Source: Panulirus ornatus
Lineage: Eukaryota; Arthropoda; Malacostraca; Decapoda; Palinuridae
Length of the DNA: 64,000 nt
Reading direction: 5' to 3'
Assembly: GCF_036320965.1 (NCBI RefSeq)
Contig: NC_092234.1
Coordinates: forward strand, 37,919,203-37,983,202
Shown here: piece after piece, positions 1 to 9,959 of the stretch
How the letters are laid out: each line of letters opens with the position of its first letter
How positions within the stretch are numbered: the stretch's first letter is position 1
Translations under genes and position numbers: made by a program
The notes under the pieces: model-generated
Told to the model about the DNA's origin: nothing
Seen by the model: only the letters and a program-made list of their open reading frames with translations
Databases searched by the model: none

Positions 1-283
<283 letters not shown>

Positions 284-1412
284 ATTATAATTTGTCGCTA
301 TCTCTCGCGTTATGCATAATTGCTGTTTCCCATGTCACCGATGTAGCGCCAGTAAACACACGAAGAATGGCCCATCCACTCATATACACATATGTATTCA
401 TAAACGCCCACATACGCACTTATATATACATATACATATCAACATATCCGTACATATACATATCAACATATAAGTACATATACATACACATATACAGACA
501 TAAACATTCATACACTTGTACATATTCATACTTACTTACCTTCATCCATTCCTATCGTTACCCTGCCCCACAGAAATACAGCATCGCTATCCCCTGCTTC
601 AGCGAGGTAGCGCCAGGAAAACAGACAAAAAAAGGCCACATTCGTTCACACTCAGTCCCTAGCTGTCATGTGTAATGCACCGAAACCACAGCTCCTTTTC
701 CTAATCCAGGCCCCACAGACCTTTCCACGGCTTACCCCAGACGCTTCACATGCCCTGGTTCAGTCCATTGACAGCGTGTCGACCGCGGCATACCACATCG
801 TTCCAATTTACTCTATTCCTTGCACGCCTCTCACCTTCCTGTCCACATCCAGACCTCACATACCTTCCCATGGTTTAGACCAGAAGTTTCGCATGCCCTG
901 GTTCAATCCGTTGATGGCACGTTGACTCTAGTATACCACATCATTCCAGTTTACTCTATTCCATGCATTCCTTTCACCCCCCCCCCCCCTGCACGTTCAT
1001 TCCATCTTTCCATATCCAATTTGGTCTCCCGCGTCTCCTTGTTCCCTCCACTTTTGATGCAAATATCCTCATTGTCAACTTTTCCTCACCCATTCTTTCC
1101 ATATGTCCAAATCATGTCAACTCATCCTCTCCTGCTCTCTCAACCACACTCTTTTCATTACCATACATCCGTCTTACGCTTTCATTACTTACTCTATGAA
1201 ACCACCTCACACCACATATTATCCTCAGCCATTTCATTTCCAACAAATCCATTCTCCTTCACACTACCCTATCCATAGCTTATGCCTTGCAACCATATAA
1301 TATTGTTGGACGTACAGTTCCTTAAAACATACCCATTTTTGCTCTCCGCTATAACGTTTGATCTTTTCACACATTCTTCGTCGCTCCTAGAACCTTCGTC
1401 CCCTTCCTCACC

Positions 1413-2300
1413 CTATGACACTTCCGCTTCCATGGTTCTATTTGCTGCCAAACCCACTGCCAGATACCTAAAACACTTCACTTCCTCCAACTTCTTTCCA
1501 TTGAAACCTACATCCCAACTAACTTGTCTTTCAACCCTGCTGAACTTAATAACCTTGCTTTTATTCACATTTGCTATGAACCTTCTGCTTTCACACGCTT
1601 TAGCAAACTCTGTCACCAACTTTTGCAGTTCTCACTCGAATCAGCCACAAATGGTGTATCATCGGCGAACAGTAACTGACTCACTTTCTAGGCTCTCTCA
1701 TCCCAAACAGACTGCATACTCGCCCCTCTCTCCAAGACTTGCGTTTAACTCCCTCACTACTCCATCCATAAATAGATTAAACAACCATGGTAACATCACA
1801 TACCCCTGCCTAGACCCACCTTCACTTGGAACCATTCACCCTCCTCTCTTCATACTCGCACACACGCCTTATATCTTTGATAAAGACTTCTCACTGCTAC
1901 AAGCAGCTTACCTCCCACACCATATATTCTTAAGACCTCTCACAAAGCATCTCTATCGACCTCATCATATGCCTTCTCCAGATCCATAAATATAAGATAC
2001 AGATCCATCTGTTTTTCTGAGTATTTCTTACACACATTATTTAAAGTATACACCTGATCCACACATCCTTTACCACTTATGAAACCACACTGCTCCTCCC
2101 AAATCTGATGCTCTGTACATGCCTTCACCTTCTCAATTAGTACCATCCTATACAATTTGACAGGTATATTCAACAAACTACAACAATCCTCAGGCACTTC
2201 ACCATGATATTGAATATCCTTACCTACCAATCAGCAACACATTCGCCTCCTTTCTTGATAGATTCAACGGCAATACCATCCACTTCCGCCGCCTTGCAGA
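1413..2300 (-). pseudogene. LINE reverse transcriptase, broken
   Basis: Minus-strand pieces in shifting frames give the RT palm in order. First comes GEVPED.C with a KLYRMVLIEKVKACTEHQI segment, then CGFISGKGC, then MDLEKAYDEVDRD with the first catalytic aspartate, then FADD at 1658-1669 with the catalytic pair, then NVNKSKVI and an RYL..GLAANRTMEAE block. Stops and frameshifts separate these pieces. The catalytic FADD is kept although the gene is dead, which suggests decay after insertion. The C-terminal GHMERM..R and GRP..RW motifs fall within 780-1200, more decayed. Confidence 0.8.
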
Positions 2301-2729
2301 ATTTCATCTTCCGCAAGACTGTTTCCTTAAATACATCCCATTCCTCACCCATTGCCCTCGCTTCATTTGCTCTCACCTTTTGCTATTCTTCACTCAATCT
2401 CTCATGGTAATTCTTCGCACAAGTTTCCTTTCTAAGCTCACTTACTCTCACCACTTTTTTTCCTCTCGGACATTGTCTCGTCTTTTTCGAAAGCATATAT
2501 ATATCTTCACCTTCTCCTCCACAGGTTAGTGATTAGGAATCCCACCAGCTGCCCCCTCAGCTTATTTACATCCATAAGTCTCTCTTTTACATGCCTGTCA
2601 ATTAATTCGTGATCTAATAATGCCCGTTAATCATCTCTCCTACTCATATACGTATACTTATATACTTCTCTTTTAAAACCAGGTATTCCCAATCACCAAT
2701 CTTTTTTCAACCCCCAACTCCGCAAGCTT

Positions 2730-3180
2730 TTAACCATTTCCATTCATAACACTGAATACCCCATGCGAACCAGTTATGCCCTGAACGGCCACATTACTTA
2801 CCTTTGCATTTAAGTCACCCATCACTATTACCCGGTCTCGTGTACCAAAACTGCTAACACACTCGCTTAGCTGTTCACAAAACACTTGCCTCTCATGCTT
2901 TTTCTTCTCATGGCTAGCTGCATAAGCTCCAATAATCACCCTTCTCTCGCCATATACTCTCAGTTTTACCCTCATCAGTGTAGAATTTACTTCCTTACGC
3001 ACTATCACACACTCGCACAACTCCTGCTTCAAGAGTAGCGCTACTCCTTCCTTGGCACTTGTCCTCCCGTAATCCATTGATTTTACTCACAAGACGTTTT
3101 CAAACCATTCTTTCCCCTTTACCCTTGAGCTTCGTTTCACTCAGTCAGAACATCCACGTTTCTTTCCTCAAGCAACCCAC
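2730..3180 (-). pseudogene. LINE endonuclease domain (AP-like), broken
   Basis: The longest uninterrupted part starts at 3077 and runs down to 2730. It reads through a GVALLL strand, an MRVKLRVYGERRVIIGAYA strand pair and VIVMGDLNAKV, which carries the aspartate and asparagine of the metal site, and finishes close to a conserved NGNG block. In this superfamily the domain nicks target DNA to prime reverse transcription. The upstream part, with the SETKLKGKG motif, is separated by a stop. It is the only recognisable endonuclease of this family in the window; the other RTE-like copies are 5' truncated. Confidence 0.75.
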
Positions 3181-3235
3181 CTTTCCATTATTCTCATCTT
3201 AGTTACATCCACACACATTCAGATACCCTAATCTG

Positions 3236-3300
3236 AGCCTTCGAGGAAGATTAGCACTCCTTGCTTGGCTGCTTTTTCTGTTTCTTCTTTTTGATATTGA
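3236..3300 (-). repeat. LINE 5'UTR-like segment shared with short repeat
   Basis: On the minus strand this matches the middle of the short non-autonomous repeat at 7143-7318 and 22115-22345, from an AAAAGAAG..ACAG core to AAGGCTCAG. It lies just 5' of the LINE endonuclease, so it may be part of that LINE's 5' untranslated region. Confidence 0.5.
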
Positions 3301-3335
3301 AATACAAAAATATCACGCAAAATTGTGATCCTTTT

Positions 3336-3338
<3 letters not shown>

Positions 3339-3418
<80 letters not shown>
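3339..3418. repeat. (AT)n microsatellite
   Basis: About 40 uninterrupted AT dinucleotides. Confidence 0.98.
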
Positions 3419-3420
<2 letters not shown>

Positions 3421-3480
3421 TTGTAGTAAAGCATATACACATGTGAAGCACAGATATTAGGAAACTCGGTGGAAAAATAG

Positions 3481-3579
3481 ACACAGAAGCTCCAAGCTTT
3501 TGCGTGTATTGCCAACCATTTTCTAGGATGATCCTTGAAAAGGGCTTGAAATACTCTCGAAAACCTGGAGCTTCTGTGT
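3481..3579. repeat. 14-bp inverted repeat with 71-nt spacer
   Basis: ACACAGAAGCTCCA at 3481-3494 pairs perfectly with its reverse complement at 3566-3579. The spacer shows no coding signal. It could be a small fold-back element or chance; it sits between AT and CA microsatellites. Confidence 0.6.
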
Positions 3580-3602
3580 TTGTTTTTCAGGTAGTTTATA
3601 CG

Positions 3603-3604
<2 letters not shown>

Positions 3605-3661
<57 letters not shown>
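3605..3661. repeat. (CA)n microsatellite
   Basis: About 28 CA units abut the tail of the adjacent SINE. Confidence 0.98.
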
Positions 3662-3664
<3 letters not shown>

Positions 3665-3667
3665 TAT

Positions 3668-3870
3668 ATTTTTGCCTTAGCCTAAGCCAGATTCCACCTA
3701 GTCTAGTCTATCGACCAATCCTTAGGGGAGGATGAACAGCTATAGTTGACTATGTACCACCTGTCGCAACCAGGATTGGCTGGCAACGCTGAGAATCGAA
3801 CTTGGTCCGACATATTCCCAGTCGTTGTTTGAGGATCAGCCGACCGTGTTATGTGCCGGATTGAAGAGAT
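3668..3870 (-). mobile_element. tRNA-derived SINE, copy 1
   Basis: On the minus strand the head carries an RNA polymerase III B-box-like AGTTCGATTCTC (3791-3805 region). A shared body follows, in which a block close to GTTCATCCTCCCCTA leads to ATTGGTCGATAG, and the tail faces the CA tract. The same order of blocks recurs at 9758, 23293, 47276 and 53448 and, in the opposite direction, at 44686. The spacing of head, B-box and body is what one expects for a tRNA-type SINE. The A box is weak. Confidence 0.6.
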
Positions 3871-4850
3871 GTGGTTATTGAGCGCTCTCATATGATGTGG
3901 TTATTGAGCGCTCTTATGTTGAAGTGATTTGATTATTGAGCTCTCTCATATTATGTGGTTATTGAGCACTCTCATACTGAAGTGATGTGGACATTGAGCG
4001 CTCTCACACTGAAGTGATGTGGTTATTGAGCGCTCTCATATTGAAGTGATGTGGATATTGAGCGCTCTCGTTTTTATGTGATGTGGTTATTGAGCGCTTT
4101 CGTATTGAAGTGATGTGGTTATTGAGTGCTCTCATATTGAAGTGATGTGGTTATTGAGCGCTCTCATATTGAAGTGATGTGGTTATTGAGTGCTCTCATA
4201 TTGAAGTGATGTGGTTATTGAGTGCTCTCATACTGAGGTCATGTAGTTATTGAGCGCTCTCGTACTGAAGTGATGTGGTTATTGAGCGCTCTCATTTTGA
4301 AGTGATGTCGATATTGAGCGCTCTTGTTTTTAAGTGATGTGGTTATTGAGTGCTCTCATATTGAAGTGATGTGGTCATTGAGTGCTCTCATACTGAGGTG
4401 ATGTGGTTATTGAACGCTCTCGTATTGAAGTGATGTGGTTATTGAGTACTCTCATACTGATGTGATGTGGTTATTGAGCGCTCTCATACTGAAGTGATGT
4501 GGTTATTGAGCGCTCTCATACTGAAGTGATGTGGTTATTGAGCGCTCTCATACTGAAGTGATGTGGTTATTGAGCGCTCTCATACTGAAGTGATGTCGAT
4601 ATTGAGCGCTCTTGTTTTTAAGTGATGTGGTTATTGAGCGCTCTCATATTGAAGTGATGTGGTCATTGAGTGCTCTCATACTGAGGTTATGTGGTCATTG
4701 GGTGCTCTCTTACTGGTAATGTGGTCATTGAGTACTCTCATGTTGGAGTGGTGTGGTTGTTGATTGCTTTCATACTGAAGTGTTATGGATAATGAATGCT
4801 TTCATAATGAGGCGTTGTGGTGATCAAGTGCCTGCATGCTAAAGTATGTT
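3868..4850. repeat. 32-bp minisatellite
   Basis: About 30 units contain the core GTTATTGAGCGCTCTCAT. Variants differ at a few positions (gcgctc or gtgctc, atattg or atactg, and a gttttta variant). Units decay at the right end, after about 4700, which fits an array that mutates at its edges. Confidence 0.97.
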
Positions 4851-4859
4851 GGTCGTGAA

Positions 4860-5375
4860 GTAGGTTTCTCGCTAGACTGGGTGTTGACAGCAACAGCTGT
4901 TCCCGAGAACACAGATATGTGAGACTATTTTAGCGTGTAAGAATTGAGTGATAATTCATTGACTATGCTGAAACTATCAGATTTTCATATGCTTGTGTCT
5001 GAAGTGTTGGAGGTTTCAGTGGGTTTAAGATCATAATTACTGTTTAGGAAGGAGTGTGTTACTTTCATGCGGTAGCTGTCTGTGGTTGTGGAGTGTGCGA
5101 GAGCCTAGAGGGTAACACAGGTGTTGGAACTGCATTCAAGAATTACCATTGGCGAGGTATTGCCCTGAAGGAATCAGGACATCAGCTGCAGGTAGTGGTA
5201 TAAGAGTGTGGGGATGCGTGGTATAACTGAATACCGAATGTGAATTCATGGGGATCAAAGTTGGTTTGAGAGAAGGGAGTCAGGATGTGAAGATGGCGTG
5301 AGTGAAAAGAATACAAATGGTGTCAAGTTTTAGATGTTTGGAGAGTGCATGCAGGAAGGTTGGCTGTAGTCCTGT
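4860..5375. other. No recognisable feature
   Basis: Apparently single-copy sequence with no convincing open frame, RNA gene or repeat visible by eye. Confidence 0.5.
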
Positions 5376-5383
5376 AACCCACT

Positions 5384-5590
5384 GAGCACGACGGTACGAT
5401 CCTTGAGCACGGCGATGCGACCTTTGAATGCGACGGTATGTTCCATAGGCATGATGGCTTGACCTTGGACTCGACGCTTCGGGATCAGATGAATAGACCA
5501 GGCCATCATCCTCAAGCGTCTTGACCGTCGTGCTCAAGGGTCGTAACGTTGTACTCTATGGTCGTACCGTCGTCCTCAAGGGAGGTGCTC
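5384..5590. repeat. GAGCACGACGGTACGA motif cluster, inverted halves
   Basis: Units related to CTTGAGCACGACGGTACGA run forward from about 5384 to 5450 and inverted from about 5518 to 5590. The same roughly 21-bp motif occurs at 15060-15115, 56815-57330 and 62396-62755. A dispersed repeat family is likely. Confidence 0.75.
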
Positions 5591-5599
5591 TTGAGTTTA

Positions 5600-6260
5600 A
5601 GGAGTGAAGGGGAGGGAGATTACAGACGCACTGAAAAGAGAATTTATGAGTACTTCTGTCTCACAGATAGTGTTAGGGGAACTCGCATCTGAGATGACTG
5701 TTGCCTAATAGAGTACAAGTGACCATATTTTCTTGCTTTTATGAGTGGGAGATGGTAAGAGGAAATTGGCCAGAGGAAGGGTCGAAAGATGTAGAGGGAT
5801 AATAGGTATTGGTGAAGGATGAATTGACAGAGTGATGCTCTTTTGTGGCAATGTGCGTGTAGGGTAGTAATGGATGCGGGAAGTTTAGGGTGAGATAAGG
5901 CGTATTTGGGTGGAACGAGAGGGAGTGAACGAAGAGAACACCAGAGATATGGCATGGCTAGATGGGTGTGGCAGAAGGCAGATGGAGAGTGTAAGATGTG
6001 GTAGCATCAAGACCTCTAGCGAGGAAGATGTTGTTTGGAGAGAGACTTGAGATATGTTGGAACGGTGTCTATTGTGTTGTGGTGATTGGGTGATGTCCAG
6101 AGCATATGAGGGATAGTAAGACTCGTGTTTGTGTGGAGAGTGTGGTTCTGATGCTGTTGGATGCTATCGGAAATGTGCTGTGGTAGGTACACGAAAAATT
6201 TATACGTAGTTACACTGAAGTACATCATGAACAAGGTCACACATCCGGAGTACTCCTCCC
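5600..6260 (-). pseudogene. Decayed LINE C-terminal fragment (second type)
   Basis: A stretch near 6050-6150 aligns with 7596-7690: both carry GACTCGTGTTTGT followed by GTGTGG, with similar sequence around it. On the minus strand the better copy at 7440 reads like the C-terminal tail of a LINE polyprotein. This copy is more decayed and is assigned only through that similarity. Confidence 0.35.
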
Positions 6261-6264
6261 AGCA

Positions 6265-7030
6265 CACAGTAACCTTACTTTCTTGGTAACACAGTAACGT
6301 TACTTTTTTGGTGTTGGCTCATGACGTTTCGTCTGGTCACCCCGTTTAAGAGATATGCCAGGTGAATGTTGAGTACAGCCAGGCATAAGTTCCGTATCCA
6401 TCACCAAGCTATACTCTTAGTAATAGTCAGTGACAGTTAGGAATCAGTGATGATCCACTCGTATAGGATTATCGTCAATAGTGACATACTTATGTGTTTA
6501 TATGTCCATCCATTCATCAGTACATTTACATAAGGTCCCAGAACAAGTTGCTGATTGTCGTATCGCCTCACTTGGTCCCCGCACACTACAGAGCTTTGGC
6601 ATTACTCAAGATCCGTCTCTGCTTCCCTGACCTACGTAAACTGTCTCCCTCATTTTCCTCACATCTGGTCGCCAATCTACCAACACCACCTCATTAATGC
6701 GTCGTATACACTGTCGACCACTCCTTTCATATCCATAGCCAGCTCAAGCTTTTACTCCCCTCTTAATCCTAATTCCACATCTAGTACTACTTGCAACACT
6801 AGCCACCTTTAGGAAACGCTCGCTCCACATATTTAGTGTCTCACATCCCGATTTAATGTGAGTTTCATCGCCGCACCTGCCAGACCTGTTGTTGCCAGAA
6901 AGATTTGACAAGTTGTCACCCTAAGTTGTATGTTCATACAATATATAATATATTCATACGATGAATGAAAATCTTTATGCTGCCACATCAGCATATCTGA
7001 ACATTGTGAGGTATACATTAGATCTGTCCT
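6265..7030. other. No recognisable feature
   Basis: No supported gene. Short open frames here have no motif I recognise. Confidence 0.45.
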
Positions 7031-7031
7031 G

Positions 7032-7037
<6 letters not shown>

Positions 7038-7126
<89 letters not shown>

Positions 7127-7142
7127 CTCTCTCTCTCTCTCG
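7038..7142. repeat. (CT)n microsatellite
   Basis: About 50 CT units with a single TTTT interruption near 7123. Confidence 0.98.
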
Positions 7143-7315
7143 ACTAAAAGGGAAGGGAGCGGGGAGCTGGAAATCCTCCCCTCTCGTTTTTTAATTTTCC
7201 AAAAGAAGGAACAGAGAAGGGAGCCAAGTGAGGATATTCCCTCAAAGGCTCAGTCTTCTGTTCTTAACGCTACGTCGCCAACGCGGGAAATGGCGAATAG
7301 TATGAAAAAATAAAT

Positions 7316-7318
<3 letters not shown>
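7143..7318 (+). mobile_element. Short non-autonomous repeat, copy 1
   Basis: It is homologous along its length to 22115-22345 on the other strand. It starts in a GACTAAAAGGGAAGGGAG block, passes through TTCCAAAAGAAGGAACAGAG and AAGGCTCAG, and ends with the hairpin-forming CGTCGCCAACGCGGGAAATG, an A-rich run and an AT tract. It has no coding capacity. The end resembles the 3' hairpin of the RTE-like LINE and the middle resembles sequence 5' of that LINE's endonuclease. Confidence 0.65.

Positions 7319-7402
<84 letters not shown>
7319..7402. repeat. A-rich tail and (AT)n microsatellite
   Basis: About 12 A residues followed by about 36 AT units at the 3' end of the short repeat. Confidence 0.97.
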
Positions 7403-7405
<3 letters not shown>

Positions 7406-7439
7406 CAGGAGTGCCTTCTATATTTATGTGGTTCCCACA

Positions 7440-8060
7440 GCACTTAGTAAGCTGGCCACTTCCTTCGGGCTGGACCATAAGTCGTATATTATTGTGATGT
7501 GTGTGCGCCTGTGTGCAAAGCATGCAGGACAGTTGAATCGTAAGTGATTAGTGTCTTCTTTATAGTAGCTGCATCGTAGGCCTGACGTGCCTCGGGATGT
7601 GTTGAAACCGTGTTTATATCGAATGTTGATGTGCGGAGCGTAGTGGACGGGAGGGTGTGACTCGTGTTTGTCTGGGGAGTGTGGTTGCTGATGGGTCGAT
7701 GTCTGGCTGGGTGGGGTTTAAGACTGAAGTGGGAAGTCATTTGTTTAATGCCTGTCAGGTTGGTTCAGTGTATATTTGCTTTGTCAGTGTAATAATTCTC
7801 TGGGTGAGGTGATCTCTGAGTAGAGATTACTGAAGTGTGAGGCCAGGGTGAACTTCTGATTTCTACCTGGTGGTTGGTGGTTAGTAATGTAGAGTGGTTA
7901 AGGTGGGAGGGATCTTGTGCTGTTTTATAGGGCTGAGTGCTGAGCACATTGAAGTGGGTCTTTATTAGCAGGATCTTTGTTTTATTGTATAGTAGATGAG
8001 TGTTTGAGGTTACTTGGCAGCCAGTGATTGTCGAGTGCATTATTTTGTGTAGTTTACAGC
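7440..8060 (-). pseudogene. Decayed LINE RT C-terminal region (second type)
   Basis: On the minus strand a piece read downward from 8040 contains SITGCQVTSNTHLLYNKTKI. Further on (7740-7489) come a TLPRQTRVT-like block, an LRSAHH block and a FNCPACFAHR block ending in a CPxC pair. This order (TGC..., TLPR..RVTLSQLRSG, ETxxHLxxxCP) is typical of the end of jockey-like and related LINE proteins. Several frameshifts separate the pieces. The clade is uncertain. Confidence 0.5.
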
Positions 8061-8342
8061 TGGGATGTAATTGTTTTTGCGAGAGTGGAAGACCAGGCAG
8101 GTGAGGTATAGTATAAAGTGAAGTGGATGAATTGTTTGTATAGGATGTTGAGTGATGCTGTTTCGTGTCAACTCTGAGTGCATTCAGTTTGTGTTGCTTT
8201 TGTGTTGATATTATTGGTGTGGGGAGTGAATGTCATGTGTGTGTGTCGTACGTGATGAATACAGTGGTGGTTGCTTTGTTCAGTTGGAGTGACTATCCAT
8301 TCAACGTGACTGAAGGGCGTGAGCTGGACTCGTCTCTGTTTG

Positions 8343-8343
<1 letters not shown>

Positions 8344-8413
<70 letters not shown>
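8344..8413. repeat. (AT)n microsatellite
   Basis: About 35 AT units abut the 5' truncation point of the following LINE. Confidence 0.98.
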
Positions 8414-8416
<3 letters not shown>

Positions 8417-8417
<1 letters not shown>

Positions 8418-9292
8418 TTATGGATGGGGTTGTTAGGGAGGTGAATGCAAGAGTTTTGGAAAGAGGGGCAAGTATGAAGTCTGTTGGGAATAAGAGAGCT
8501 TGGGAAGTGAGTCAGTTGTTGTTCGCTGATGATACAGCGCTGGTAGCTGATTCATGTGAGAAACTGCAGAAGCTGGTGACTGAGTTTGGTAAAGTGTGTG
8601 AAAGAAGAAAGTTAAGAGTAAATGTGAATAAGAGCAAGGTAATTAGGTACTGTAGGGTTGAGGGTCAAGTCAGTTGGGAGGTAAGTTTGAATGGAGAAAA
8701 ACTGGAGGAAGTAAAGTGTTTTAGATATCTGGGAGTGGATCTGGCAGCGGATGGAACCATGGAAGCGGAAATGGATCATAGGGTGGGGGAGGGAGCGAAA
8801 ATCCTGGGAGCCTTGAAGAATGTGTGGAAGTCGAGAACATTATCTCGGAAAGCAAAAATGGGAATGTTTGAAGGAATAGTGGTTCCAACAATGTTGTATG
8901 GTTGCGAGGCGTGGGCTATGGATAGAGTTGTGCGCAGGAGGATGGATGTGCTGGAAATGAGATGCTTGAGGACAATGTGTGGTGTGAGGTGGTTTGATCG
9001 AGTAAGTAACGTAAGGGTAAGAGAGATGTGTGGAAATAAAAAGAGCGTGGTTGAGAGAGCAGAAGAGGGTGTTTTGAAATGGTTTGGGCACATGGAGAGA
9101 ATGAGTGAGGAAAGATTGACCAAGAGGATATATGTGTCGGAGGTGGAGGGAACGAGGAGAAGTGGGAGACCAAATTGGAGGTGGAAAGATGGAGTGAAAA
9201 AAATTTTGTGTGATCGAGGCCTGAACATGCAGGAGGGTGAAAGGAGGGGAAGGAATAGAGTGAATTGGATCGATGTGGTATACCGGGGTTGA
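8417..9292 (+). CDS. Partial LINE reverse transcriptase, open to its stop
   Basis: About 290 codons are intact. Visible in order are MDGVVREVNARV, SQLLFADDTALVADS with the catalytic aspartate pair (bases 8522-8533), NVNKSKVI, LNGEKLEEVKCFRYLGVDL, PTMLYGCEAWAM, GHMERMSEERLTKRIYV and SGRPNWRWKDGVKKIL. The last two blocks mark the C-terminal domain of RTE-type and related LINEs. The open frame extends upstream through the AT tract to 8165, but those residues are translated microsatellite and unrelated sequence. Lacking the first half of the RT and the endonuclease, it cannot act alone. Its lack of stops suggests recent insertion. Confidence 0.85.
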
Positions 9293-9433
9293 CGTGCTGT
9301 CAGTGGATTGAATCAGGGCATGTGAAGCGTCTGGGGTAAACCATGGAAAGCTGTGTAGGTATGTATATTTGCGTGTGTGGATGTATGTATATACATGTGT
9401 ATGGGGGTGGGTTGGGCCATTTCTTTCGTCTGT

Positions 9434-9470
9434 TTCCTTGCGCTACCTCGCAAACGCGGGAGACAGCGAC
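9434..9470 (+). other. Conserved LINE 3' terminal hairpin
   Basis: GCGCTACCTCGC pairs in part with GCGGGAGACAGCG across a short AAAC loop; a CGCT/AGCG outer stem and a CTCGC/GCGGG inner stem with one G-U are visible. In several LINE clades the RT recognises a 3' hairpin to start copying, so a similar role is inferred here. Confidence 0.6.
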
Positions 9471-9492
9471 AAAGCAAAAAAAAAAGAAAAAA

Positions 9493-9495
9493 ACA

Positions 9496-9565
<70 letters not shown>
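9493..9565. repeat. (AT)n microsatellite
   Basis: About 36 AT units at the LINE 3' tail, after an A-rich run and acatatatg. Confidence 0.97.
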
Positions 9566-9575
<10 letters not shown>

Positions 9576-9757
9576 GGTAAGCATGATTAAATGCTAGTGT
9601 TTTCACCTGTCATTAAACGTTATAGTTTTATCGTAGAATTGTTGACTTAACTAAACATACACCGCAGATAATCATATGATGTATTGCCATGTCCTCGGGA
9701 CGATTTAGCCAAATATATGGGCAACTGAATGCCTTTATCAAGGCCACTTGGTTAACA

Positions 9758-9950
9758 CTTTATATAGATATATACTGGCGTAAGCCAGGTGCACCCAGTT
9801 AATCAACCAGTCCATAGTAGAGGATGAACGGCTGGGGTAGGCTATGAACCGACTACCACCGTCAAGTTATCGAACCTATGCGTGCTCGACCCTGGGCGGC
9901 CCGTGAATGCGTCACGGTCAGAAACGCTAACCGCAACAGCACACAGGTTC
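9758..9950 (-). mobile_element. tRNA-derived SINE, copy 2
   Basis: The minus-strand head includes TGCGGTTAGCG and a B-box-like GGTTCGATAACTTGA (9863-9880). The shared body lies toward 9790 and the tail toward the upstream AT tract. Same family as copy 1. Confidence 0.6.
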
Positions 9951-9959
9951 CTGTGAAGG

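Larger units (their letters stand above)
285..3235 (-). mobile_element. Nearly full-length decayed RTE-like LINE
   Basis: This is the longest copy of the main LINE family here. On the minus strand, from 5' to 3', it has an AP-type endonuclease (about 3150-2730), a linker, a reverse transcriptase (about 2330-780) and a 3' untranslated region (about 720-285) that ends in the family hairpin and an AT tract. The endonuclease shows VIVMGDLNAKV and a later G..G.HG block. The RT shows MDLEKAYDEVDRDAL, then FADD at 1658-1669, then NVNKSKVI. Several frameshifts and stops break the frame, so it cannot be active. The family was assigned from motif order and the C-terminal GRP..RW.DGV block. Confidence 0.85.
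8414..9470 (+). mobile_element. RTE-like LINE 3' half
   Basis: A 5'-truncated copy begins inside the RT palm at the FMDGVVREVN block, has an intact coding end to 9292, a short 3' untranslated region, and ends with the family hairpin (about 9434-9470), an A-rich run and AT tract. The 3' untranslated region is of a short type, also seen in reverse at 22437-22620; copies near 46660 and 52900 carry a longer type. Confidence 0.9.

Noticed and set aside
820..1989. Plus-strand frames rich in S, P, T and H
   Set aside because: Antisense shadows of the minus-strand LINE; motifs are found only on the minus strand. The same holds for 22653-23195 (plus), 8776-9228 (minus) and 45795-46741 (minus).
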